Source of the DNA: a virus
Length of the DNA: 26,034 nucleotides
Strand: one strand, 5' to 3'
IMG/VR virus record: IMGVR_UViG_3300035145_000662
Location: 1 to 26,034 of that record
The notes under the pieces were generated by a model. The model made no database searches. It saw nothing but the letters and a program-made list of their open reading frames with translations, and was not told where the DNA came from. The position numbers and the translations under genes are program-made. Shown one piece after another: positions 8,502-14,910 of the stretch. Numbering within the stretch: the first letter of the stretch is position 1; every line of letters begins with the position of its first letter.

Positions 8502-8930
8502 TTAAGATTCAGGAGTTTTTTTCTTTCCGATATTGTACTTAGATTCTAAGATCCACTCACTCTTTTCTTTAAAAGCGAGCACTTTAATTTGATTTAGAGG
8601 TGCAACGTTAGCAATCTTTTCCTGACTAACAGCACAGATAGTAACCAGTCCCCAATCAACCAAGAGTTGAATAATACGGTTGCGACGCTGAATATCATTC
8701 ATACTCAGGTTCGTTTGCTTGCCATCCAGGGCAAACAACTCCTTGAAATGAACAATATAATACTTGCCACGTTTATGCAAGATGTGACAAGATTGATAAA
8801 TCTTTTTTTCCTTACGAGAAGCAACACCAATACGGGTCAGAGTCTCACGAACCTTCAAAAAATCATCAGGTTCCTTGAGAACAACTTCGACCATATGGTT
8901 CTCGTTCCATTCCACAAATTCTTCGCTCAT
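8502..8930 (-). CDS. regA: RegA translational repressor
   Basis: The product matches T4 RegA clearly: LKEPDDFLKVRETLTRIG, YQSCHILHKRGKYYIVHFKE and LLVDWGL correspond to the T4 protein segment by segment. RegA binds the ribosome-binding region of many early phage mRNAs and blocks their translation, including its own and the clamp genes in T4. At 142 residues it is longer than T4 RegA (122), with extra residues at both ends. It follows gp62 with an ATGA-type overlap, the conserved 62-regA order. Confidence 0.95.
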   Translation of the reverse strand: MSEEFVEWNENHMVEVVLKEPDDFLKVRETLTRIGVASRKEKKIYQSCHILHKRGKYYIVHFKELFALDGKQTNLSMNDIQRRNRIIQLLVDWGLVTICAVSQEKIANVAPLNQIKVLAFKEKSEWILESKYNIGKKKTPES

Positions 8931-9301
8931 TTACTGCCACCAGTATCAATTAGGGTTTTAATCTCAGATATCTGAGAGGTGGTCAACACCTGCAGGGCTT
9001 GGCGAGCTTTTTCATTACTATAACCATAGTAAATTTTTACCGCATCAAGATCATCAAGTTTTGACTGTTTCAACCAGGGAGAGAAACGCTTCCTCGGTCT
9101 CAGAGTATTTATATAGTAGTCATACTGCATCTTCTTATCCAGGTGCTGATGAAAATTCATCTCATTAGCGTGAAGAATGCAGTCAAGATGACCTGACAGG
9201 CAGCGATTGATCACAAAGGGTGGATAGTTTTTGTGATCGTCGGGATCCCAGATGTCTTTTTTAGACTGGTTGATTGAGTACAGGTAATCCTTTAGTTCCA
9301 T
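8927..9301 (-). CDS. 62: clamp loader small subunit (T4 gp62)
   Basis: This 124-residue protein sits directly before regA, and its start (LKDYLYSINQSKKDIWD) resembles gp62. It also has the aromatic-rich DKKMQYDYYINTLRPRKRFSPW segment typical of cyanophage gp62. With gp44 it forms the clamp loader that opens gp45 and places it on primed DNA. It is much shorter than T4 gp62 (187), which appears usual for cyanophages. The ATG at 9301 overlaps the preceding stop (TGATG). Unlike T4, it is separated from gp44 by four genes. A late-promoter-like TATAAATA lies inside it at 9106-9113. Confidence 0.88.
   Translation of the reverse strand: MELKDYLYSINQSKKDIWDPDDHKNYPPFVINRCLSGHLDCILHANEMNFHQHLDKKMQYDYYINTLRPRKRFSPWLKQSKLDDLDAVKIYYGYSNEKARQALQVLTTSQISEIKTLIDTGGSK
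9106..9113 (-). promoter_or_regulatory. late-promoter-like octamer TATAAATA inside gp62
   Basis: The minus strand reads TATAAATA, the T4 late-promoter -10 octamer recognised by gp55, which is encoded in this window. It lies about 175 bases before the regA start and is internal to gp62. It could give regA a late transcript, but a single octamer in coding sequence is weak evidence. Confidence 0.3.
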
Positions 9302-9645
9302 CAGAGCTTGCCACCGACAACACCATCGAACACAGCTTGTTCACCATCGTAACCATCTTCTGCCCACTTAAGATGCCAGTAGGTCATTTCGATAACGTCC
9401 TGCAGGTGAAGACCAGTGATAACAGTTTTACCCGTGGTAGTTTCTTCACTGACACTACTATGCAAACCGAATCGTGTCTTAAAGAAACGGACTTGACCTA
9501 GACGTTCTTCGCCTTCGTAGTATGCCCAGTTCGTAACCCACTTAGCAGCAGGTGGAAGTTCAAAACGTACGGACTGGTCCGAAGACTGTTCGTCCACTAG
9601 AGTTGAATCGATAGATTTGGGTTTTTCCGTTAGTGAGAGTGACAA
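9301..9645 (-). CDS. 114-residue hypothetical protein
   Basis: The product contains AAKWVTNWAYYEGEERLGQVRF and DVIEMTYWHLKWAED, rich in Trp and Tyr, with a polar N-terminus. The best start is TTG at 9645, with AAGGAG nine bases before it; a GTG at 9597 is possible but lacks a ribosome site. From the TTG the gene overlaps the preceding one by 86 bases. It ends on the gp62 start (TGATG). No family is recognised. It belongs to the block inserted between gp44 and gp62. Confidence 0.72.
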   Translation of the reverse strand: MSLSLTEKPKSIDSTLVDEQSSDQSVRFELPPAAKWVTNWAYYEGEERLGQVRFFKTRFGLHSSVSEETTTGKTVITGLHLQDVIEMTYWHLKWAEDGYDGEQAVFDGVVGGKL

Positions 9646-9766
9646 CTACTTCGTCTCCTTGAATAAGTGCGTTTTGTACATCGACCCCAAAGGTCTGGAG
9701 GACACCAGCTGAGGTGTCAACAATCTGTGCGCGACCACCTGCGGCGCGAGCGATAATGTTTCCCAT
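9560..9766 (-). CDS. 68-residue hypothetical protein
   Basis: This short protein begins MGNIIARAAGGRAQIVD and continues with strand-like segments (DEVVVTLTNGKTQIYRF), suggesting a small beta-rich fold. Its start overlaps the end of the Dam methylase gene by one base, and its 3' third overlaps the next gene in another frame. Continuity with its neighbours supports it as real, though no family is recognised. Confidence 0.7.
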   Translation of the reverse strand: MGNIIARAAGGRAQIVDTSAGVLQTFGVDVQNALIQGDEVVVTLTNGKTQIYRFNSSGRTVFGPVRTF

Positions 9767-10629
9767 TATTTGTACCAGAGATTGCTACTATTATCTATAG
9801 AATAATTAACAAGCAGTAATTCTTTACGCTTGTCTTGGTCAGCACCATAGGTAGAGGTGGACCGCATCGTATAGGTAAGATCCCACTGCAGTTTAGCGAA
9901 GGTGGGATAGAGATCTTCTACTTCCTGGCAGGAGTTGTAGGTGATCATTGTGCGCCCCCTGAAGTCCTTCAGGAGGTCTGCCATACGCTGATGGTCGAAC
10001 TGCTTATGCAGGTCACCCTTGGACCCGTACAGGTTGTCCTTGATAGCGTACGGAGGGTCTAGGAAGTTGAATGCATCCACGTCGATAACGTCAGCATAGT
10101 CATCGTTCCTGATGTCCCACCGCTGGATCATCTGATGATAGAAGATCAGTGAGGAGATACCGTTGTTGCTGAAGTTAGACTGAGATGCTTGCCCCGAGAA
10201 AGAACTGTTCTCACTCAGACCAGAGAAACTACATTTGTTGCAGATATAGAAGTTAAGAGCGTTCTCGTAAACACCAGGATTCTCCTGCAGTTGCTCCTTT
10301 GCTTTCACAAATGCCGCACGGTGTGCTTTGATAACATCATCCTTGTCTTCGTAGTCAGACAGAGCCTGTTTGATGCTGAACAGATGTGACTGCAACCGAG
10401 GACCTTCGTCCCTCAGCGTCAACCAAAAACAATAGAGGGGATAGTAAAGATCACTGACAGTAATCTTGAGACTGGGGTTGCGACGTGCAAGAGCAATCGC
10501 CATAGAACCACCACCAAGGAAACCCTCAGTGTAAGCATCAAACTTCTCAGGAATGTAATCGAGAAGGAACTTAGTAGCACGTGATTTACCACCAGGGTAA
10601 CGCAGAGGTGTCTTGAACTTTTTACTCAT
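9766..10629 (-). CDS. dam: DNA adenine methyltransferase (Dam, D12 class)
   Basis: This 287-residue N6-adenine methyltransferase has the alpha-type motif order: RYPGGKSR at 10-17 (AdoMet-binding motif X region), EGFLGGGSMA around 35-44 (motif I), and catalytic DPPY at 191-194 (motif IV). T4 Dam has the same class and targets GATC, so GATC is the likely site here. The frame is open to 10680, but ATG 10629 (MSKKFKTPLRYPGGK) fits the family start and overlaps the preceding stop by 8 bases. It lies between the two clamp loader genes, an unusual place. Possible roles are protection from host restriction or matching host methylation. Confidence 0.93.
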   Translation of the reverse strand: MSKKFKTPLRYPGGKSRATKFLLDYIPEKFDAYTEGFLGGGSMAIALARRNPSLKITVSDLYYPLYCFWLTLRDEGPRLQSHLFSIKQALSDYEDKDDVIKAHRAAFVKAKEQLQENPGVYENALNFYICNKCSFSGLSENSSFSGQASQSNFSNNGISSLIFYHQMIQRWDIRNDDYADVIDVDAFNFLDPPYAIKDNLYGSKGDLHKQFDHQRMADLLKDFRGRTMITYNSCQEVEDLYPTFAKLQWDLTYTMRSTSTYGADQDKRKELLLVNYSIDNSSNLWYK

Positions 10630-11440
10630 AATAAGGAATAGGTACCAGTTTGGTATTGAAGATGTCAATGTTACGTTCAAAGACGGGGTACGCTTGGCAC
10701 ACGCCCTTGTCGGAACTACAATCCTCCATTGCTAACCAGTTCAGATCATCAATGATATCATACCCGATGCTGCAACGGATGCCTTTGAAAGGTTTCGGTA
10801 CAACACGGTGCAGCAGGGGACCAGGACCAATGTAGTGGAGTCCCTGCTCGTTAGGAATCACACGGGTGATGCCTTCTTTATTCAGAGGATGCTCATCGCG
10901 ATCGTTAGCATCTTCCAGATACCACTGAGTAATATCATCACGCTCCTCATTTGATGTGGGAATGTGATCAGCGAATACAGTATCTGTTGCTTTGTCGCTG
11001 AGGTGCACGAAACCGTGATACCTGCAGTAACTGTGGTTGTGCCAACCAAGAGAAAGTCTGCCAAGATCTTCCTGACGGTGCACATTCAACCAGGCGTGAA
11101 TCCACAGAGGTTTTGTTTTCAGTTCTGGGTGAGAACGAATCTGTCGAAACATTTGGTTCCACAGTTCGTAAAAATTAGGAAGCGTAGAAGACAGACAGAT
11201 GATGTTGTAAGCGTTCTTGCTCAACGTCATATCCCAATCACTGTCGTCTACAGACTCAGCACTCATTGCCATCTTAGACATATTAGAGATGCTGCCCTTC
11301 CACAGATCGTAGCAAGACTTTGCTTCACCAAGCACACCACGGAAGTTCACGTCCACTTTATAGGTACGTGTGAGGTCCATCAGACTCTCACAATCGTAGT
11401 GACGCTCTCTAGCAATCTCGCGTTCTTTAGGTAATGTCAT
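10622..11440 (-). CDS. putative 2OG-Fe(II) oxygenase superfamily protein
   Basis: This 272-residue protein shows a degenerate but recognisable 2-oxoglutarate/iron layout in its C-terminal half. H134-N-H136 (LGWHNHSYCRYHGFVHLS) resembles the HxH start of the 2OG-FeII_5 type family, and H211 (GPLLHRV) and R222 (GIRCSIGYDI) fit the distal ligand and cofactor arginine. The N-terminal 110 residues are helical and without known motif. Its stop overlaps the Dam start and its start overlaps the end of gp44 (ATGA-like), so it is co-transcribed with replication genes. The substrate is unknown; DNA base or protein hydroxylation are both open. Confidence 0.65.
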   Translation of the reverse strand: MTLPKEREIARERHYDCESLMDLTRTYKVDVNFRGVLGEAKSCYDLWKGSISNMSKMAMSAESVDDSDWDMTLSKNAYNIICLSSTLPNFYELWNQMFRQIRSHPELKTKPLWIHAWLNVHRQEDLGRLSLGWHNHSYCRYHGFVHLSDKATDTVFADHIPTSNEERDDITQWYLEDANDRDEHPLNKEGITRVIPNEQGLHYIGPGPLLHRVVPKPFKGIRCSIGYDIIDDLNWLAMEDCSSDKGVCQAYPVFERNIDIFNTKLVPIPYYE

Positions 11441-12375
11441 TTGAATTCACACTCCACCATAATCTGTGTCATACAAGCAAGCAGGTTGATTTCTTGGTCA
11501 GCAACAAATGCAGTTTTGTACTGATACTCACCGATGATCAACACCAATTGCGGCACAGATTTTCCGACAAGGGTATTTAAGAGTACATCGTAAACCTTGC
11601 GCAAGATCATATTGGGATCGTTGTCAAGATTCTCCACCACCCACTGACGAACAGTGTTGAATTCTTTGTTCTTCAGCGCCTTGACCAGCGAAGTGATGTC
11701 CAAGTCAGCGATATCCACCAAGATACCACTATCTATTTCACCGCTAGCAGCGTGTCGCTGGAGTTCATTCAAGCAGCGACGCCAGTCAGGATAGTGCTTC
11801 TGCACCAGTTTGACCAGAACTTTATCAGGTGCGGTGACAGCATTTTCTTTCAGGATCTGCTTCACACGTAAGAAGAACTGACCTTGCAATTCCATCTTCT
11901 CTTCTTTCTTAACGGTGAAGTCAAAGACAGAACAGCGTGACTGCAGAGCAGGCATAATCTTGTTCTTGTAGTTACAAGTAAAGATAAACCTACAGTTGTT
12001 TTGAAACTCTTCGATGGCAGCACGCAGTTGTGCCTGCACATCAGGTGTCATATTATCTGCTTCATCGATGATGACACACTTATGTGTGCTACCAGTCAGC
12101 GAGATCGTGGACGCAAATGTTTTAACTCGTGTCCGTACGGTGTCGAGATATCGTCCCTCATCAGAACCGTTAATAACAATGGAGCTAACACCCAACTCAT
12201 CACAAAGAGCACGAGCAATCGTCGTCTTGCCCACACCAGCAGACCCCGAAAGAAGGAGGTTCGGAAATTCTCCTGCATCTACAAACTCCTGAAAAGTTTT
12301 CTTTAGGTTAGCAGGCAGGATGCAATCTGCAACTTTTGTCGGACGGTATTGTTCGACCCAAAGGAATTTTTTCAT
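11437..12375 (-). CDS. 44: clamp loader large subunit (T4 gp44)
   Basis: This 312-residue AAA+ ATPase begins MKKFLWVEQYRP, like T4 gp44 and RFC small subunits. Walker A is GSAGVGKTT at 44-52, Walker B VIIDEADN at 101-108, and the SRC arginine-finger motif lies at 146-148. Four copies with one gp62 load the gp45 clamp using ATP. The frame extends to a TTG at 12381, but ATG 12375 gives the family N-terminus. It follows a tiny membrane-protein gene that follows gp45. Confidence 0.97.
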   Translation of the reverse strand: MKKFLWVEQYRPTKVADCILPANLKKTFQEFVDAGEFPNLLLSGSAGVGKTTIARALCDELGVSSIVINGSDEGRYLDTVRTRVKTFASTISLTGSTHKCVIIDEADNMTPDVQAQLRAAIEEFQNNCRFIFTCNYKNKIMPALQSRCSVFDFTVKKEEKMELQGQFFLRVKQILKENAVTAPDKVLVKLVQKHYPDWRRCLNELQRHAASGEIDSGILVDIADLDITSLVKALKNKEFNTVRQWVVENLDNDPNMILRKVYDVLLNTLVGKSVPQLVLIIGEYQYKTAFVADQEINLLACMTQIMVECEFK

Positions 12376-12377
12376 AA

Positions 12378-12518
12378 TCAATTAAAGTTGTGCAAGTTAT
12401 GCCAGACTGTTTGCACTGACATATGTCCGTGAAAGTATCCTGCAACAATTACGCTCAGGGTGGCAAAGATGACACCCAGAAACATAAGGACAGGAATCAA
12501 AGGTCCTTTAGGGTTCAA
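12378..12518 (-). CDS. small single-span membrane protein between gp45 and gp44
   Basis: The space between gp45 and gp44 is filled by a reading frame of 46 codons from TTG 12518 (LNPKGPLIP...) or 35 codons from ATG 12485. Both contain a hydrophobic stretch LMFLGVIFATLSVIVAGYF, long enough to cross a membrane once, followed by a polar tail with several His. Neither start has a well-placed ribosome site; the TTG overlaps the last codons of gp45, which would allow coupling. The stop lies 3 bases before the gp44 ATG. That the whole gap codes for a credible membrane segment supports it. The function is unknown. Confidence 0.6.
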   Translation of the reverse strand: MNPKGPLIPVLMFLGVIFATLSVIVAGYFHGHMSVQTVWHNLHNFN

Positions 12519-13200
12519 GAGCGATGAAGTATTTTAGTCCAATAGATTTGTGAGTCCACTCGGAAATGTAACGATTGGAAACACTGACGCTGTAGTCACC
12601 ATCAGTTCCAGTCTTCACACCTGAGTAGAGTCGGAGGTTCTCCACTTTAAAGTCCAGAGCATACTCATCGTCGGATGATCCTGTGACGACCTGATCATAC
12701 GAGTTTGATGTGTCATCTTCCTTGTCGCGGACTTGGAGGGTGACAGTATCCTGCTCACTGACAACAGTAAGATCAGGGAGACCGTATACAGCGGATGCCT
12801 TAAGAAGAGCCGCAATGTTATCGAAGGTAACGTCAAAGTTAATGTTGCCACCAGGGAATTTGATTTCACGATCAGGCGATGCCTTCATCGTAATTTCAGG
12901 ATTCGAGAAGTAATACTTTACGCGACGACCTTTGTTGCTGTCACGGATAGTGACATAATTATCGTTGTCGAAGTGAAGTACAGGACTCTCAAACAAACTA
13001 AGACCAACGATGAACTGACTGAGGTCATAGATTGCGAAGTCGCGAGGAAAAGTTTCTTCTACTGTTGCTTGCGCAAAGATGTTCTCAGCATTGCTGATGG
13101 TCTTGAGTTCGTTACCTGCCTTGACCACGATGCTGGTATTGATCGTGGAAAAGTTCTTCAGGATTTCAATAGTTTGTACAGAAAGAGGTACTACAGTCAT
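12508..13200 (-). CDS. 45: sliding clamp (T4 gp45)
   Basis: This 230-residue protein (T4: 228) has the clamp pattern of two similar beta-rich halves. The first half begins LSVQTIEILKNFSTINTSIVVK and includes FAIYDLSQFIVGLSLFE; the second begins at the FDVTFDNIAALLKAS segment. The trimer encircles DNA, tethers gp43 through its C-terminal tail and, in T4, activates late transcription with gp55. The ATG at 13200 overlaps the preceding stop (ATGA). It heads the 45-44-62-regA series. Confidence 0.96.
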   Translation of the reverse strand: MTVVPLSVQTIEILKNFSTINTSIVVKAGNELKTISNAENIFAQATVEETFPRDFAIYDLSQFIVGLSLFESPVLHFDNDNYVTIRDSNKGRRVKYYFSNPEITMKASPDREIKFPGGNINFDVTFDNIAALLKASAVYGLPDLTVVSEQDTVTLQVRDKEDDTSNSYDQVVTGSSDDEYALDFKVENLRLYSGVKTGTDGDYSVSVSNRYISEWTHKSIGLKYFIALEP

Positions 13201-13481
13201 TGAGGATAGGTCTCGGTTACGTCGGTCTTGTCGCTGAAATGCATTAGAAGAACAGCATAGTGCAGGATCTTCATAATGTCACGACGTGCAGTGCCCTTCT
13301 TATCATAACGAGAGGCATACTTCAGGATGTTGCTGCGGCAGAATGCTTCTGCATCACCACAAGCTTCAATCAGATCCAGGGTTTGGATCTGGTCATTACC
13401 AGATGAATAATGTTGCTGGTAAGTGCCAATGATGTAGTCACGTACTTCATCGAGAATTTGTTTTTCATTGTATTTGTTCAT
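13197..13481 (-). CDS. DUF3310-like small protein
   Basis: This 94-residue protein has a helical segment EACGDAEAFCRSNILKYASR followed by DIMKILHYAVLLMHF. It matches the DUF3310 pattern of phage proteins (a short N-terminal Tyr-rich region, then a Lys-Tyr-basic turn and a helix), the family including T7 gp1.7-type nucleotide kinases. A kinase role is only suggested by that relation. It is coupled to gp45 downstream (ATGA) and to the 102-residue gene upstream (ATGA). Confidence 0.72.
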   Translation of the reverse strand: MNKYNEKQILDEVRDYIIGTYQQHYSSGNDQIQTLDLIEACGDAEAFCRSNILKYASRYDKKGTARRDIMKILHYAVLLMHFSDKTDVTETYPQ

Positions 13482-13786
13482 TGTAAAAAATCAAGGATAG
13501 AAATTTTGACCTTGGGTTTAGGCATCGCCGTGTAAGGCGTAGTGTCTTCAAATTTTATGGTGTTGCCGACTTTTTTTGAGTTGACTGGACTGTAGTAGGT
13601 GTCTGACTTGGGTTTGTAGAATCCCCAGATACAACGAACGTCAGCGCCGTCATTATAAACATACCCAGGGTTGCAAACAGACCAAATTGCAAGTAGAGAA
13701 GCATTTTTGCGAATGACCTCGTATCGGTATCCATTGGGAGGTTTGTGTGTAAAGGATGTAGGTAGTTCGATTATATCACGCCCCAT
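13478..13786 (-). CDS. 102-residue hypothetical protein
   Basis: The best start is ATG 13786 (MGRDIIELPTSF), which overlaps the stop of the CobS-like gene by 11 bases; the frame is open upstream to 13873, but that part is a shadow of the other gene. The product has RYEVIRKNASLLAIWSVCNPGYVYN and VRCIWGFYKPKSDTYYSPV, an aromatic beta-rich protein with no membrane segment. Its end overlaps the next start (ATGA). No family is recognised. Confidence 0.8.
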   Translation of the reverse strand: MGRDIIELPTSFTHKPPNGYRYEVIRKNASLLAIWSVCNPGYVYNDGADVRCIWGFYKPKSDTYYSPVNSKKVGNTIKFEDTTPYTAMPKPKVKISILDFLQ

Positions 13787-14840
13787 TGTAAACCTCAACA
13801 GTGTCATCCTCAAGTTCAACTTTGTCGTCAACCTTGGAGTACAGGTCCAGGAATGCCTGCTTGGTTTCATCATCGAAACGATTCAGACACAGTTGCACTG
13901 CTTCCAAGCGATCGTTAAAGATATTGAATGCCTGCACAATGTGCACCAGGCGACGGGTAGAGATCAACTCATCGATACCACCATCATAGAAAGTCTTGCG
14001 GATGATGTCAGCCCAGTCAGCAAGACGCTTAGTGAATTCTTCATCACTACAGATCTTGTTCAGGATCTTTTGCTCAACAGCAATAGAAGGATACTCTTGC
14101 TCGAAGGTCAGCGGGAATCTTTCCAGGAACGCTTCGTTGAGGACATTCGTGCCCACAAACCGACCGTCATCAGAACCCTTACCTTTCGTGTTAGCGGTAG
14201 CAACCACCGTGAACCCTTTAGCAGGAGAGACCCAACGTCCGATTTTTTTGAGGAACACCCCTTTGCCTTCAAGGATGCTCTGAAGGCACAGAATTTTGTT
14301 AGAAGCGAGGTCAATCTCGTCAAGCAGGAGAACAGAACCCCTCTCCAGAGCATCGACAACAGGACCGTTGTGCCAAACAGTATTACCGTCAACCAACCTG
14401 AAACCACCGATGAGATCGTCTTCGTCAGTTTCGATAGTAATGTTGACACGAATTAGTTCACGGTTAAGTTGTGCGCAAGCTTGCTCAACACCGAAAGTCT
14501 TGCCGTTACCAGATAGACCAGTGATGAACAGAGGGTAGAAGAGATTAGACTTCAGGATTTTTTTGATACGGTTGAAGTTACCGAAGGGAACAAAGTTACT
14601 GTCCGTGGTAGGAACCAGACCTTGCTTCTCTTGGTTAGCAGCAGGCAGTTGAATCTGGTGCTCAAACTGCTCACGTGCTTCAGTTACAGTCAGGTTCCAA
14701 GTACCACGCTTGACTTTATATTGCTCAAGTTTGCGAGTGATGGTAGGGTAAGAAACACCTGCCTCACGTGCATACTTCTTGACTTCAGTAGCGGTAATCT
14801 CAGTACCATACTGGTCGCGGAGATCAGAGACGATGTTCAT
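13776..14840 (-). CDS. cobS: CobS-like MoxR-type AAA+ ATPase
   Basis: This 354-residue protein is the cyanophage CobS-type ATPase. Walker A is GLSGNGKT at 108-115 and Walker B LLLDEID at 171-177; FTVVATANTKGKG follows as sensor 1 and the STRRLVH segment is near sensor 2. The N-terminal 45 residues look like a DNA-binding-type helical domain (VSYPTITRKLEQYKV). In cobaltochelatase, CobS works with CobT and CobN to insert cobalt into the B12 ring. Phages lack CobN, so other remodelling roles are plausible. It lies 70 bases after the VWA protein gene, the expected partner. AAGG sits 5 bases before the ATG. Confidence 0.9.
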   Translation of the reverse strand: MNIVSDLRDQYGTEITATEVKKYAREAGVSYPTITRKLEQYKVKRGTWNLTVTEAREQFEHQIQLPAANQEKQGLVPTTDSNFVPFGNFNRIKKILKSNLFYPLFITGLSGNGKTFGVEQACAQLNRELIRVNITIETDEDDLIGGFRLVDGNTVWHNGPVVDALERGSVLLLDEIDLASNKILCLQSILEGKGVFLKKIGRWVSPAKGFTVVATANTKGKGSDDGRFVGTNVLNEAFLERFPLTFEQEYPSIAVEQKILNKICSDEEFTKRLADWADIIRKTFYDGGIDELISTRRLVHIVQAFNIFNDRLEAVQLCLNRFDDETKQAFLDLYSKVDDKVELEDDTVEVYNGA

Positions 14841-14863
14841 TGTGCCTTGTGTTGTATGAAACT

Positions 14864-14894
14864 ATTATAAGGGAAGAGGGTGGTCTCGCCACCC
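14864..14894 (-). promoter_or_regulatory. -10 box and preceding hairpin before cobS
   Basis: The gap between the VWA gene and cobS holds, on the minus strand, a hairpin GGGTGG-CGAGA-CCACCC (14878-14894), eight bases, then TATAAT (14864-14869), 24 bases before the cobS ATG. No good -35 box is seen. The hairpin is followed by a pyrimidine run rather than a clean T tract, so termination would be weak. Confidence 0.5.
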
Positions 14895-14910
14895 ATATGT
14901 GGACAGATGC

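Noticed and set aside
13671-14456. 261-codon plus-strand frame over the CobS-like gene
   Set aside because: Shadow of the AAA+ gene on the opposite strand; no domain visible.
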